A DNA stretch of 11,303 nucleotides from an uncultured Oscillospiraceae bacterium (lineage in GTDB: Bacteria; Bacillota; Clostridia; Oscillospirales; Acutalibacteraceae): contig URRG01000039.1 in the NCBI GenBank assembly GCA_900550095.1, forward strand, positions 1 through 11,303. The letters run 5' to 3'. Positions 1 to 6,684 of the stretch are shown in pieces (within the stretch, counting starts at the first letter, position 1; every line of letters starts with the position of its first letter). Position numbers and translations under genes: made by a program. The notes beneath the pieces are model-generated. The model was not told where the DNA came from and made no database searches. It saw only the letters and a program-made list of their open reading frames with translations.

Positions 1-1174
1 CGGCCTTTTGCGCCTGTTCCTGATTCAGCCGGGGAACCGCGGGCCGGGTTCCCTCCGCCCGGGAGCTGATGTCCTCGTATCCCTCCGGAGCAGAGGGGAT
101 ATGCGGTGTTTCCTTGGGAGCTTTCTTTACCACAGGCATGGCCTGGCCGTAAGGGTTCACAGGCCGGGTCTCCTGCGCGCTGCGGGAAACGGAAGAGATG
201 TCCGTATCTGCGCCGTCTGCCCCGCCGGGAAGCCCTTCGCCCTCCGGGGCGGCTCCGTCCGCGCCAAAACCGGCTGCACCGGCGGCGGCTTCCGTACTGT
301 AAGAGGAAATATCCTCAAATTCCGTGGGGATCTCGCCGGTATCGCCCATATCCATATACTGGGTGTCGCCTTGGGAGATATCCTCCAGCGTATTATGATG
401 GACCCTTCTGGGGCGGATAAACTGCAGGTACACAAAACCGCCTATGCCGCCCGCTCCCAACACGATCAGGAGGATTCCCACAAACAGCAGCCAGGAGCTG
501 TCGTTCCGGCTGACAAGCCCGCCCGCCTCGGAAGAGCTGGATTCTTCAGAAGACGCGCCCGAGGAGGCTTCTTCGCCGGAAGCGGAAGAAAGCAGCTCGC
601 TCCAATCCTGCGAGGAAAGCGCGCTGGGGTCGTTGTTTTCCGGAGCGGAGATCGTAGGATCCACGCCCGCATGAGGGTCGGTTATGGTCCCGCTGGGTTT
701 ATCATCTTCCGGAGACCAATTATTGTTTCCCCCACCTACTACACCACCGGTTCCTCCGTCATCGGATCCGCCCGATCCACCGCCAGTATTGTTTTCCCCG
801 TCACCAGTACCGCCCGCATCGCCGCCGCTGCCGCTTCCCTCACTGCCAGTACTGCCTGTATCGCCACTGCTGCCGCTTCCCTCACTGCCAGTACTACCAG
901 CATCGCCACTGCTACCGCTTCCCTCACTGCCAGTACTACCAGCATCGCCACTGCTGCCGCTTCCCTCACTGCCAGTACTGCCACTTCCTTGACCCCCTTC
1001 CTCTGAAGAGGTAGATAAACTAGAATTCCCCTCTGATGTATTTGTCAAAACAGAAATATTTTCCAATCCAATCTGAGAAGCAAAAGCCGTTGTCCCGAAA
1101 ACGGAACATGCAAATATGACGGAGAGGAAAGCCACGGCCATCCTCCTGGCGGATCGTTTTTGTTTGCGCATCAT
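1..1174 (-). CDS. Secreted single-pass membrane protein with Gly/Ser tandem repeats (3' end outside window)
   Basis: The frame is open from ATG 1174 to the window edge: 391 residues and no stop, so the C-terminus is missing. A TAAGGAGG site lies 8 bases before ATG 1174; a second in-frame ATG follows at once. Residues 1-32 form a signal peptide (basic MMRKQKRSARR, a hydrophobic core, then AFA before Ser33). Residues 65-120 are four copies of a 14-residue Gly/Ser/Asp/Glu repeat. A Gly-, then Ser/Glu-rich stretch follows to about 225. A transmembrane helix spans about 228-250 and is followed by the basic stop-transfer residues RPRR. Residues 254-391 would be cytoplasmic, are acidic and Pro/Gly-rich, and carry D-I-S at 265, 288, 325 and 368. 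I recognise no enzymatic domain and no sortase motif. Inference: a surface stalk joined to a disordered, possibly modified or protein-binding tail. Function unknown; the gene is clear. Confidence 0.85.
   Translation of the reverse strand, partial: MMRKQKRSARRMAVAFLSVIFACSVFGTTAFASQIGLENISVLTNTSEGNSSLSTSSEEGGQGSGSTGSEGSGSSGDAGSTGSEGSGSSGDAGSTGSEGSGSSGDTGSTGSEGSGSGGDAGGTGDGENNTGGGSGGSDDGGTGGVVGGGNNNWSPEDDKPSGTITDPHAGVDPTISAPENNDPSALSSQDWSELLSSASGEEASSGASSEESSSSEAGGLVSRNDSSWLLFVGILLIVLGAGGIGGFVYLQFIRPRRVHHNTLEDISQGDTQYMDMGDTGEIPTEFEDISSYSTEAAAGAAGFGADGAAPEGEGLPGGADGADTDISSVSRSAQETRPVNPYGQAMPVVKKAPKETPHIPSAPEGYEDISSRAEGTRPAVPRLNQEQAQKA
815..982 (-). repeat. Four tandem 42-bp repeats inside the surface protein gene
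   Basis: Read on the minus strand, units at 982-941, 940-899, 898-857 and 856-815 each encode GSTGSEGSGSSGDA with small changes (Ala to Thr at the end of unit 3, Ser to Gly within unit 4). A decayed fifth copy starts GGTGDG. Differences between units are mostly single third-position changes, so the array looks recently amplified. The length, a multiple of three, keeps frame when copies are gained or lost. It probably acts as a flexible extracellular linker of variable length. Confidence 0.9.
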
Positions 1175-1334
1175 ACACGCAGCCTCCTTATGGAAATCTG
1201 GCACTCCGCCCTCACCCGGAGGAAAACCGGCGGAATACAGTTGGACTTCTTTACATATACAATCCAAAGTAAACAATCATCTCAAAATATGCGGGCTGTT
1301 CCGGCAGCAGGCCGGAAAACTCAAAAGCTATTAT

Positions 1335-1364
1335 ATAATACCACAAACAGCGGAGGAATTACAA
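1335..1364 (-). promoter_or_regulatory. Promoter of the surface protein gene
   Basis: On the minus strand, TTGTAA (1364-1359) and TATTAT (1340-1335) are 18 bases apart, and a TGG just before the -10 box makes it an extended -10. This would leave an untranslated leader of about 155 bases. The leader contains an inverted repeat at 1299-1317 (7-bp stem, 5-base loop) with no U-tract. Seen in sequence only. Confidence 0.6.
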
Positions 1365-1395
1365 CTAATATCCTGTTAACAATCCTGTAATTTCA

Positions 1396-1424
1396 TTGAA
1401 ATTTGCTTTCTCAGATGGTATAAT
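1396..1424 (+). promoter_or_regulatory. Promoter of the DegV gene
   Basis: TTGAAA (1396-1401) and TATAAT (1419-1424) are exactly 17 bases apart, with TGG before the -10 box. This is a near-perfect sigma-A promoter diverging from the one at 1364-1335. The start point would be near 1431, giving a leader of about 175 bases before the DegV start codon. Confidence 0.8.
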
Positions 1425-1605
1425 CATCATAGTCACTATGGATTTATTTGTTTCAGTCGGCCAATCCTGCCCGGGATTTCAGCAGAGCTCCCTTTTCCCT
1501 CAGAAAAACCGGCTGTAAAACCGACTCTCTGCCGCCTGCCGGCACCGGCAAGCGGTCCGTACCGCGGCGGAGGACAAAAAGAACATAAAGGAGGAATTTT
1601 GGATA

Positions 1606-2451
1606 ATGAACAAGGTGAAAATCGTAGCGGACAGCACCTGCGACCTGAACAGCGGGCTGCTGCAGAAATATAATATCGAGACGATAGCCCTGCCTGTAAA
1701 TCTGGGCGACAAAGCCTGCCTGGACGGAATCGACGTACATACCCCCGACCTCTTCGCCTACTATAAGCAGTCCGGCAAGCTGCCCACCACCAGCGCCCCC
1801 ACTCCGGCCTATTACGAGGATTTCTACCGGAAATGGACGGAAGAGGGCTACGACGTGGTGCATTTCAGCATCAGCGCTGAAATGACCGTCACCCCCAATA
1901 TCGCCAAAATGGCGGCGGAGCATTTCCCCAACGTGCATCCCATCGATTCCCGGAACGTATCCAGCGGCATGGGGATTCTGGCTGTGCGGGCCGCTGAACT
2001 GCGGGATCAGGGCCTTTCCGCCGCAGAGATCGAAAAGCAGATCCTCTCTATGCGGGAAAAGGTGCGCACGTCTTTCGTCATCAGCACGCTGGAATATCTT
2101 CACAAGGGAGGCCGCTGCACAGGCGTCCAGGCCCTCGGGGCCAACCTTCTGAACCTGAAGCCCTGTATCGAGGTTCAGGAAGGAAAAATGGACGTGACGA
2201 AAAAATACCGCGGCAAGCTGGAAAACGTGGCGCTGAGCATGATCCAGGATAAGCTGGGCGGCAGCGAGGAGATCGATCTTTCCAAGCTCTATATCGCCTG
2301 CTATGACGTGCCGGAAAGCATCCTGAACGCCTGCAGGGAAAAAATTCTCTCCCTGCGGAAATTTGAGGATATTGAGGTCAACATGACCGGATGTTCTGTA
2401 TCCGTCCACTGCGGCCCCGGGACTATCGGCATCATCTATATGGCGAAATAA
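1606..2451 (+). CDS. DegV family protein (fatty-acid-binding, FakB-like)
   Basis: At 281 residues this is the usual length for DegV proteins, which bind a long-chain fatty acid between two domains; the FakB members present it to the kinase FakA for phosphorylation and entry into phospholipid synthesis. Visible family marks are IVADSTCDL (6-14), TTSAPT (61-66), DSRNVSSGMG (114-123) and TLEYLHKGGR (161-170). The usual Ser-Gly-Thr lipid-head loop is replaced by SAEMTVT (90-96). GGAGG at 1590-1594 precedes ATG 1606 by 11 bases. It is transcribed alone from the promoter at 1396 to the terminator at 2481. No fakA-like gene is present here, and Clostridia often encode several DegV paralogues, so the exact ligand and kinase link are inferred. 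Family assignment is secure. Confidence 0.93.
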   Translation: MNKVKIVADSTCDLNSGLLQKYNIETIALPVNLGDKACLDGIDVHTPDLFAYYKQSGKLPTTSAPTPAYYEDFYRKWTEEGYDVVHFSISAEMTVTPNIAKMAAEHFPNVHPIDSRNVSSGMGILAVRAAELRDQGLSAAEIEKQILSMREKVRTSFVISTLEYLHKGGRCTGVQALGANLLNLKPCIEVQEGKMDVTKKYRGKLENVALSMIQDKLGGSEEIDLSKLYIACYDVPESILNACREKILSLRKFEDIEVNMTGCSVSVHCGPGTIGIIYMAK

Positions 2452-2480
2452 AATATAGCTGTCAGCTGTCAGAATACAAA

Positions 2481-2515
2481 CCGGCCCCGCAGACTTCCTG
2501 CAGGGCCGGTTTTTT
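2481..2515 (+). terminator. Intrinsic terminator of the DegV gene
   Basis: A CCGGCCC/GGGCCGG stem extended by GCAG/CTGC with a short loop is followed by TTTTTT. It starts 29 bases after the DegV stop codon. A short tandem repeat, AGCTGTC twice, lies between at 2457-2472. Confidence 0.9.
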
Positions 2516-2668
2516 GCGGCCTGCCGGCGGGTTCGGAGATACCGGCCTTTACCGGTATCCGCCATCCGTCCCCCGGCGCGTTTCCCTTTTGCTCCAAACT
2601 TCAGGCAGCAGGCCCTGGGCGGTACGCTTTATTTTACAGCGGCGCGAAATCCCGAAAAACACGGACGC

Positions 2669-2702
2669 AAAAACGGCAGACGCTTCAGGCGCCTGCCGTT
2701 TT
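2669..2702 (-). terminator. Bidirectional intrinsic terminator closing the ilvBNC operon
   Basis: A GGCAG/CTGCC stem, continued past one mismatch by CGC/GCG, is flanked by A-runs on the left and T-runs on the right. It therefore gives a U-tract on both strands. On the minus strand it lies about 115 bases after the ilvC stop; on the plus strand it backs up the DegV terminator. Confidence 0.75.
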
Positions 2703-2818
2703 CTTGCAGATCCTTCCGCCGCCTCAGCCGGGCCCCAGAGGACAAGGGACTCTCCCCCCTGAAACCGGCGTACCGGCGGAAAACCCAGGGATTGCGGGCG
2801 CGGCTTCCAGCCTCCCGC

Positions 2819-3823
2819 TTATTCGGCGTATTTGTCGTCGCTCCAGTCGTACATCTTGCGCAGCTCTTCGCCGACCCTTTCCAGCTCGTGCTCAGCGGCG
2901 ATGCGGCGGCAAGCGTTGAAGTGGGCGCGGCCGTTCTTGTTTTCGGCGATCCACTTGGAAGCGAAGGTCCCATCCTGGATTTCTTCCAGAACCTTCTTCA
3001 TTTCCTTCTTGGTCTCCTCTGTGATAATGCGCTTGCCGGTCTCGTAATCGCCGAACTCAGCGGTGTCGGAGATGGAATACCGCATCATCTTGAAGCCGCC
3101 GGTATAGATGAGATCCACGATCAGCTTCATCTCATGGATGCACTCAAAATAGGCGTTCTCGGGAGCGTACCCAGCCTCCACCAGCGTCTCAAAGCCGGCC
3201 TTCATCAGGGCGGTTACGCCGCCGCAGAGAACGGCCTGCTCGCCGAAGAGGTCCGTTTCGGTCTCGATGCGGAAGGTGGTCTCCATCAGAGCCGCTCTGG
3301 CGGCGCCGATTCCCGCGCCATAGGCCAGGGCGATATCCAGGCACTTGCCGGAAACATCCTGATACACGGCCACCAGGGCGGGAGTGCCCTTGCCCTCCAC
3401 ATATTCACTGCGGACAGTATGGCCCGGAGCCTTGGGGGCGATCATGAAAACGTCCACATTGGCAGGGGGCTTGATCTGGCCGAAATGGATGTTGAAGCCG
3501 TGGGCGAAGGCGATGGCCTTGCCGTCGGTCAGGTTGGGCTCGATATCCTTTTTATACATCTCGGCCTGGCGCTCATCGGGGATCAGGATCATGATGATAT
3601 CCGCGGCCTTGGTAGCCTCCGGAACGGTCATGACGGTGAGGCCGTGGCTCCTGGCCTTCTCCGCGCTTTTGCTGCCCTCATAAAGGCCGACGATCACATT
3701 GACTCCGCTGTCGTGCAGGTTCAGGGCGTGGGCATGCCCCTGGCTGCCGTAGCCGATGACCGCAACCGTCTTTCCCTTGAGCACGTTGATGTCGCAATCC
3801 GCATTGTAATAGATTTTTGGCAT
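2819..3823 (-). CDS. ilvC: Ketol-acid reductoisomerase (class I)
   Basis: This enzyme converts 2-acetolactate or 2-aceto-2-hydroxybutyrate to the dihydroxy acids of valine, leucine and isoleucine synthesis, using Mg2+ and NAD(P)H. The 334-residue length is typical of the short class I form. The N-terminal Rossmann domain has GYGSQG (24-29); His108 sits in AHGFNIHFGQ. The all-helical C-terminal domain shows the metal ligands Asp191 and Glu195 (DLFGEQ) and Glu227 and Glu231 (ECIHE). The cofactor-selecting loop after the second beta strand reads GLYEGSKS (46-53), where NADPH-type enzymes often have Arg in place of Tyr48. AAGGAGG lies about 7 bases before ATG 3823. It is the last gene of the ilvB-ilvN-ilvC operon, 130 bases after ilvN. 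ilvD is not in the window. Confidence 0.97.
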   Translation of the reverse strand: MPKIYYNADCDINVLKGKTVAVIGYGSQGHAHALNLHDSGVNVIVGLYEGSKSAEKARSHGLTVMTVPEATKAADIIMILIPDERQAEMYKKDIEPNLTDGKAIAFAHGFNIHFGQIKPPANVDVFMIAPKAPGHTVRSEYVEGKGTPALVAVYQDVSGKCLDIALAYGAGIGAARAALMETTFRIETETDLFGEQAVLCGGVTALMKAGFETLVEAGYAPENAYFECIHEMKLIVDLIYTGGFKMMRYSISDTAEFGDYETGKRIITEETKKEMKKVLEEIQDGTFASKWIAENKNGRAHFNACRRIAAEHELERVGEELRKMYDWSDDKYAE

Positions 3824-3953
3824 TGTAATTCCTCCTTGCCGGTTGGCAAAATTTTTATCGCTAAACTCCTGAATAAGAAGTTGGGACAGCTCTTTTCAGT
3901 TTACCGGTCTGTTTTTTCCCACGTTTTCCCATGCTGAAGCTCCGGTACGCGCT

Positions 3954-4451
3954 TTAGTTTTTCCGGGTTGGGTCGGCTCCCTTCTCCAGGGCGATGGTGC
4001 CCGTGCGGCAGATCTCCTTGATCCCATAGGGATGCAGCAGGTCGATAAGGGTCGCCGTCCTCTCCGCCGTATCGGCGGACTGCAGCGTCAGGCTCGTAGG
4101 GGTCACATCCACTATGCGGGCGCTCATCAGATCGGCGATATTCACGATCTCCACCCGCTGTTTGGGGCTGCAGCTGACCTTGATAAGCGCCAACTCCCCG
4201 CTGATAAAGGCCCCCGGCTGCAAAACCTTGACTTTGATGACGGGGATCACCTTATTCAGCTGCTTTTCCACCTGCTCCACAATGTATTCGTCGCCGTTGA
4301 CCACGATGGTCATACGGGAAACGGCCGCGTTTTCCGTCACGCCCACGGCCAGGCTGTCGATGTTGAAGCCCCGGCGGGCAAACAGGCCCGAAACCTTGGA
4401 AAGGACGCCGGGCTGGTTTTCCACCAGAACAGAAAGCGTATATTTCATCAT
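3954..4451 (-). CDS. ilvN: Acetolactate synthase small (regulatory) subunit
   Basis: The small subunit stimulates the catalytic subunit IlvB and carries valine feedback inhibition. The 165-residue protein has an N-terminal ACT domain (about 3-77, with VENQPGVLSKVSGLFARRGF and NIDSLAVG) and the usual C-terminal activation domain. Two adjacent ATGs are possible (4451 and 4448). AGGAG is 5 bases from the first and 8 from the second, and starting at the second gives Asn11, Gly14 and Asn29, exactly the numbering of the valine-site residues in E. coli IlvH. I therefore favour 4448 (164 residues), although the longer form is listed. Retained valine-site residues suggest feedback sensitivity (inference). 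It lies 15 bases after ilvB. Confidence 0.96.
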   Translation of the reverse strand: MMKYTLSVLVENQPGVLSKVSGLFARRGFNIDSLAVGVTENAAVSRMTIVVNGDEYIVEQVEKQLNKVIPVIKVKVLQPGAFISGELALIKVSCSPKQRVEIVNIADLMSARIVDVTPTSLTLQSADTAERTATLIDLLHPYGIKEICRTGTIALEKGADPTRKN

Positions 4452-4466
4452 GCGTTCTCCTTTCCG

Positions 4467-6086
4467 TCAAATGGTGGGCGTTTCTGGATCCACCCGGCAG
4501 ACCAGGATATAGGGCTCGCTGCTCTCCAGCATTTCAGCCGCCAGACGCCGGGCCTCCTCGTTGCTCTCCGCCCTGGCGGAACGGATCCCATAGGCCCCGG
4601 CCAGCGCCACAAAATCCGGATCCCCATCCAGCACCGTGGCCATATGCCTGCCCTCGTAAAGCCGGTCCTGCACTTCACGAACCATACCGAGGCGGCCGTT
4701 TTCCATCACAATAATTTTTACAGGCACCTTGTGCTGGCAGATGGTTCCCAATTCGCACATACTCATCTGGAAGGAGCCGTCCCCGCAGACAGCCACCACC
4801 TGGCGATGGGGCTTTGCAATCTTTGCTCCCATGGCTGCCGGGATGGAATATCCCATGGTCCCAAGGCCGCCGGAAGTGAGAAAACGTCCTTCCTTCACAT
4901 TGAAATTCCGGGCGCACCAAATCTGGTTCTGGCCTACGTCGGCCACCAAAATGGCGTCCTCCTCCATCATGGCCGAAAGATCCCGGATAAACACACGGGG
5001 CTCCACACAGTCTTCACGGGGCTCTCCCCGGGATGGATACGTCTTTTTAAAGCCGAAGACCTGCTCCAGCCAGTCCTGCGGCACGGTATTCTTCACCTGG
5101 GCCGCCAGCTTCCGGAGCACCAGCTTCACGTCGCCAACGATGGGGATGTCCACCGCCATGTTCTTCCCGATTTCAGCCGGATCCACGTCGATATGTATGA
5201 TCTTGGCCTTTTCAGCGATCTGCTGCGGGGCAGAAACGGCCCTGTCCCCTACTCTTGCGCCGCAGAGGATCACCAGATCCGCCTGCTGCATGGCCCTGTT
5301 GGCGCCCGTGCGCCCATGCATCCCGATCATGCCCAGGTAATAGGGGCTGTCCATAGGGATGACTCCGATCCCCATCATGGTGGTGCACACGGGAATCCCG
5401 CTGTTTCTGGCAAACTCTACCATTTCCTCCCGGGCGTTCGCCAGAACCACGCCGCCGCCGCAGCAGAGGATAGGCCTTTTCGATTCCTCAATGGCCTTCA
5501 CAGCCTTTTTGATCTGCATCACATGGCCTTCCGTCCTGGGCTTATAGCCCACGATCTCGGCTTTTTCCGGATATATGAATTTCGCCACCTTGGCCTGCTG
5601 CACATCCATAGGGACGTCGATGAGCACGGGGCCCGGCCTGCCGGTGGAAGCGATGTGGAACGCCTCCTTGAACACCCGGGGAAGCTCCGCCGGATCCTTC
5701 ACCAGATAGGAATGCTTGGTAAATGCCTCGCAGGCCCCTGTAATATCCGCCTCCTGGAATACGTCCCGGCCCAGAAGCTCGGAATTCACCTGGCCGGTGA
5801 TAGCCACCATGGGGACGCTGTCCATATAAGCGGTAGCGATGCCGGTGATCAGGTTTGTGGCCCCGGGGCCCGAGGTGGCGATACATACGCCCGGCCTGCA
5901 TGCGGAACGGGCGTAGCCGCTGGCCGCATGGGCCGCATTCTGCTCGGAACGCACAAGCACATGCCGGATCTGCGATCTGTAAAGGTAATCATAAAAAGGG
6001 CAGATCGCCGCTCCGGGGTATCCAAAGGTTATGGAAACGCCCTCTTTCTCAAGGCATTTGACCATAATTTCTGCTCCGCTGATCAT
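4467..6086 (-). CDS. ilvB: Acetolactate synthase large (catalytic) subunit
   Basis: A thiamine-diphosphate enzyme that condenses two pyruvates, or pyruvate and 2-oxobutyrate, as the first common step of branched-chain amino acid synthesis. Three domains are recognisable: the PYR domain (about 1-165) with catalytic Glu48 in RSEQNAAHAASGYAR and the SGPGATN stretch (72-78); a central domain (about 190-340); and the PP domain with the ThDP/Mg2+ motif GDGSF (435-439) to Asn463. At 539 residues it is slightly shorter than the usual 550-575. It has Ser47 where many enzymes have His before the catalytic Glu, Asn101 where plant and many bacterial enzymes have Pro (TGQVP), and Val472 where most have Trp (GMVRQW). 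AAGGAAGG lies 4-5 bases before ATG 6086. It is first in the T-box-controlled operon and pairs with ilvN. Confidence 0.97.
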   Translation of the reverse strand: MISGAEIMVKCLEKEGVSITFGYPGAAICPFYDYLYRSQIRHVLVRSEQNAAHAASGYARSACRPGVCIATSGPGATNLITGIATAYMDSVPMVAITGQVNSELLGRDVFQEADITGACEAFTKHSYLVKDPAELPRVFKEAFHIASTGRPGPVLIDVPMDVQQAKVAKFIYPEKAEIVGYKPRTEGHVMQIKKAVKAIEESKRPILCCGGGVVLANAREEMVEFARNSGIPVCTTMMGIGVIPMDSPYYLGMIGMHGRTGANRAMQQADLVILCGARVGDRAVSAPQQIAEKAKIIHIDVDPAEIGKNMAVDIPIVGDVKLVLRKLAAQVKNTVPQDWLEQVFGFKKTYPSRGEPREDCVEPRVFIRDLSAMMEEDAILVADVGQNQIWCARNFNVKEGRFLTSGGLGTMGYSIPAAMGAKIAKPHRQVVAVCGDGSFQMSMCELGTICQHKVPVKIIVMENGRLGMVREVQDRLYEGRHMATVLDGDPDFVALAGAYGIRSARAESNEEARRLAAEMLESSEPYILVCRVDPETPTI

Positions 6087-6244
6087 ACGATCCTTCCTTT
6101 CCTCCGGCCGGAAAACCGGCCCGCTGTATGGTTTTTTCGGGGCAAAGCCCCGCCTCTTTTGAAGCCTCTGTACCCAAACCGCCCGAAACGGGCCGCACCC
6201 GCCTCTCCTTCAGGCGCGGTATAGCGGGAACATACGAGATATAC

Positions 6245-6288
6245 AAGAAAACGGCCCGCCCCGAGCCCTTCTGCTCAGGACGAACCGT
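6245..6288 (-). terminator. ilvB: T-box-controlled terminator before ilvB
   Basis: On the minus strand, bases 6288-6273 and 6266-6251 form an uninterrupted 16-bp stem (four G-U pairs) with a 6-base loop, followed by TTTTCTT. Its left arm contains the bases needed for the antiterminator, so the two folds exclude each other. It lies about 160 bases before the ilvB start. Confidence 0.9.
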
Positions 6289-6592
6289 TCAAGTCCGTGG
6301 TACCACCTGTATTCAGAATCCCTCTATCAGCAGAAGGATCCCGCACTCTGCCGGAGAAAAATTCCCGCACCTCAGCGCTGGAAGATTTCACTCCGCTTCC
6401 CTGTAACGGGGGAAACCGTTGGAGCCTACTGAGCCCGGCCTCTCTGGAGGCCCCGGCCGTTCTCCATCCAAAGCTCGTGGGCCAGTTCCGCGCCGCCGTC
6501 ACAAAGGCTTGCACCCCCCGCCTTTTCTCTCCGCTTCCGGCTAACGCATACTATTCCCCTTCACCGCTTGTATAGGGTATTCACTTATGTTA
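6245..6592 (-). promoter_or_regulatory. T-box leader (tRNA-sensing riboswitch) of the ilvBNC operon, probably leucine
   Basis: Read on the minus strand. Stem I closes between CAAGC (6570-6566) and GCTTTG (6474-6469), with GUG/CAC and GA kink-turn residues above, AGTA at 6552-6549, AGAGA at 6530-6526 and a GGGTGCA apical element near 6516. GAA (6488-6486) is followed by CTG (6485-6483), a purine and CC, so the specifier is read as CUG (Leu). Hairpins at about 6450 and 6420 fit the stem II/III region. The T-box AGGTGGTACCACGG is at 6308-6295. Its bulge UGGU pairs with ACCA, i.e. a tRNA with A as discriminator, as tRNA-Leu has. The antiterminator pairs CAGG (6309-6306) with CCTG (6279-6276) and CGGAC (6297-6293) with GTTCG (6285-6281). 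Uncharged tRNA should favour read-through into ilvB. The T-box class is firm; the specificity is less so. Confidence 0.9.
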
Positions 6593-6598
6593 GTCTTA

Positions 6599-6627
6599 AT
6601 CATACCCCCAGAACGGCGCTCTGTCAA
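6599..6627 (-). promoter_or_regulatory. Promoter of the T-box/ilvBNC operon
   Basis: On the minus strand, a consensus TTGACA (6627-6622) and TATGAT (6604-6599) are exactly 17 bases apart. Transcription would start near 6592, about 22 bases before stem I of the T-box. It begins only 58 bases after the thiT stop codon. I see no strong terminator between them, so some read-through from thiT is possible. Confidence 0.88.
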
Positions 6628-6684
6628 GAGCAAAATGCAGGAAGAGGAGCTTTTGCCTTCTTTTTTCCGCTTTATGGCACGGAT

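Larger units (their letters stand above)
1175..1605. other. Intergenic region between divergent surface-protein and DegV genes
   Basis: These 431 bases hold no convincing gene. They contain two divergent promoters about 32 bases apart, the leaders of both genes, an inverted repeat at 1299-1317, and a GC-rich imperfect hairpin at 1532-1555 in the DegV leader. The promoter core is much richer in A and T than the flanking genes. I could not match either leader to a known riboswitch class. Confidence 0.7.
2452..2818. other. Convergent intergenic region, DegV/ilvC
   Basis: These 367 bases between two convergent stop codons hold no supportable gene. They contain the DegV terminator (2481-2515), a perfect 8-bp inverted repeat around a 6-base loop at 2538-2559 without a U-tract, and a bidirectional terminator at 2669-2702. 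Between the inverted repeat and the second terminator, and from 2703 to the ilvC stop codon, I see nothing. Confidence 0.7.

Noticed and set aside
8..1006. A 332-codon plus-strand frame with Thr/Ala/Ser repeats opposite the surface protein
   Set aside because: It is the antisense of the Gly/Ser repeat region. The minus strand has a signal peptide, a membrane helix, a good ribosome binding site and a promoter.
2538..2559. Perfect 8-bp inverted repeat after the DegV terminator
   Set aside because: No U-tract, no second copy and no neighbouring gene it could control, so no function is claimed.
1453..2565. A 370-codon minus-strand frame opposite the DegV gene
   Set aside because: It runs antisense through both the DegV gene and its terminator; the DegV protein has clear family motifs, promoter and ribosome binding site.
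2792..3937. A 381-codon plus-strand frame opposite ilvC
   Set aside because: Antisense to an intact ketol-acid reductoisomerase; no family features in its translation.
3824..3953. Possible separate promoter or attenuator in the 130-base ilvN-ilvC gap
   Set aside because: I found no convincing -35/-10 pair or terminator hairpin there; ilvC is most simply part of the same operon.
4032..6224. A 730-codon open frame on the plus strand, opposite ilvN and ilvB
   Set aside because: It is antisense to two clearly conserved genes, has a low-complexity His/Arg/Gly-rich translation with no domain, and no ribosome binding site I could see. Codon bias of the GC-rich genes removes stop codons from this frame.
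6481..6489. Trp (TGG) specifier reading of the T-box
   Set aside because: It would be followed by C rather than a purine, and the T-box bulge does not match the tRNA-Trp discriminator base.
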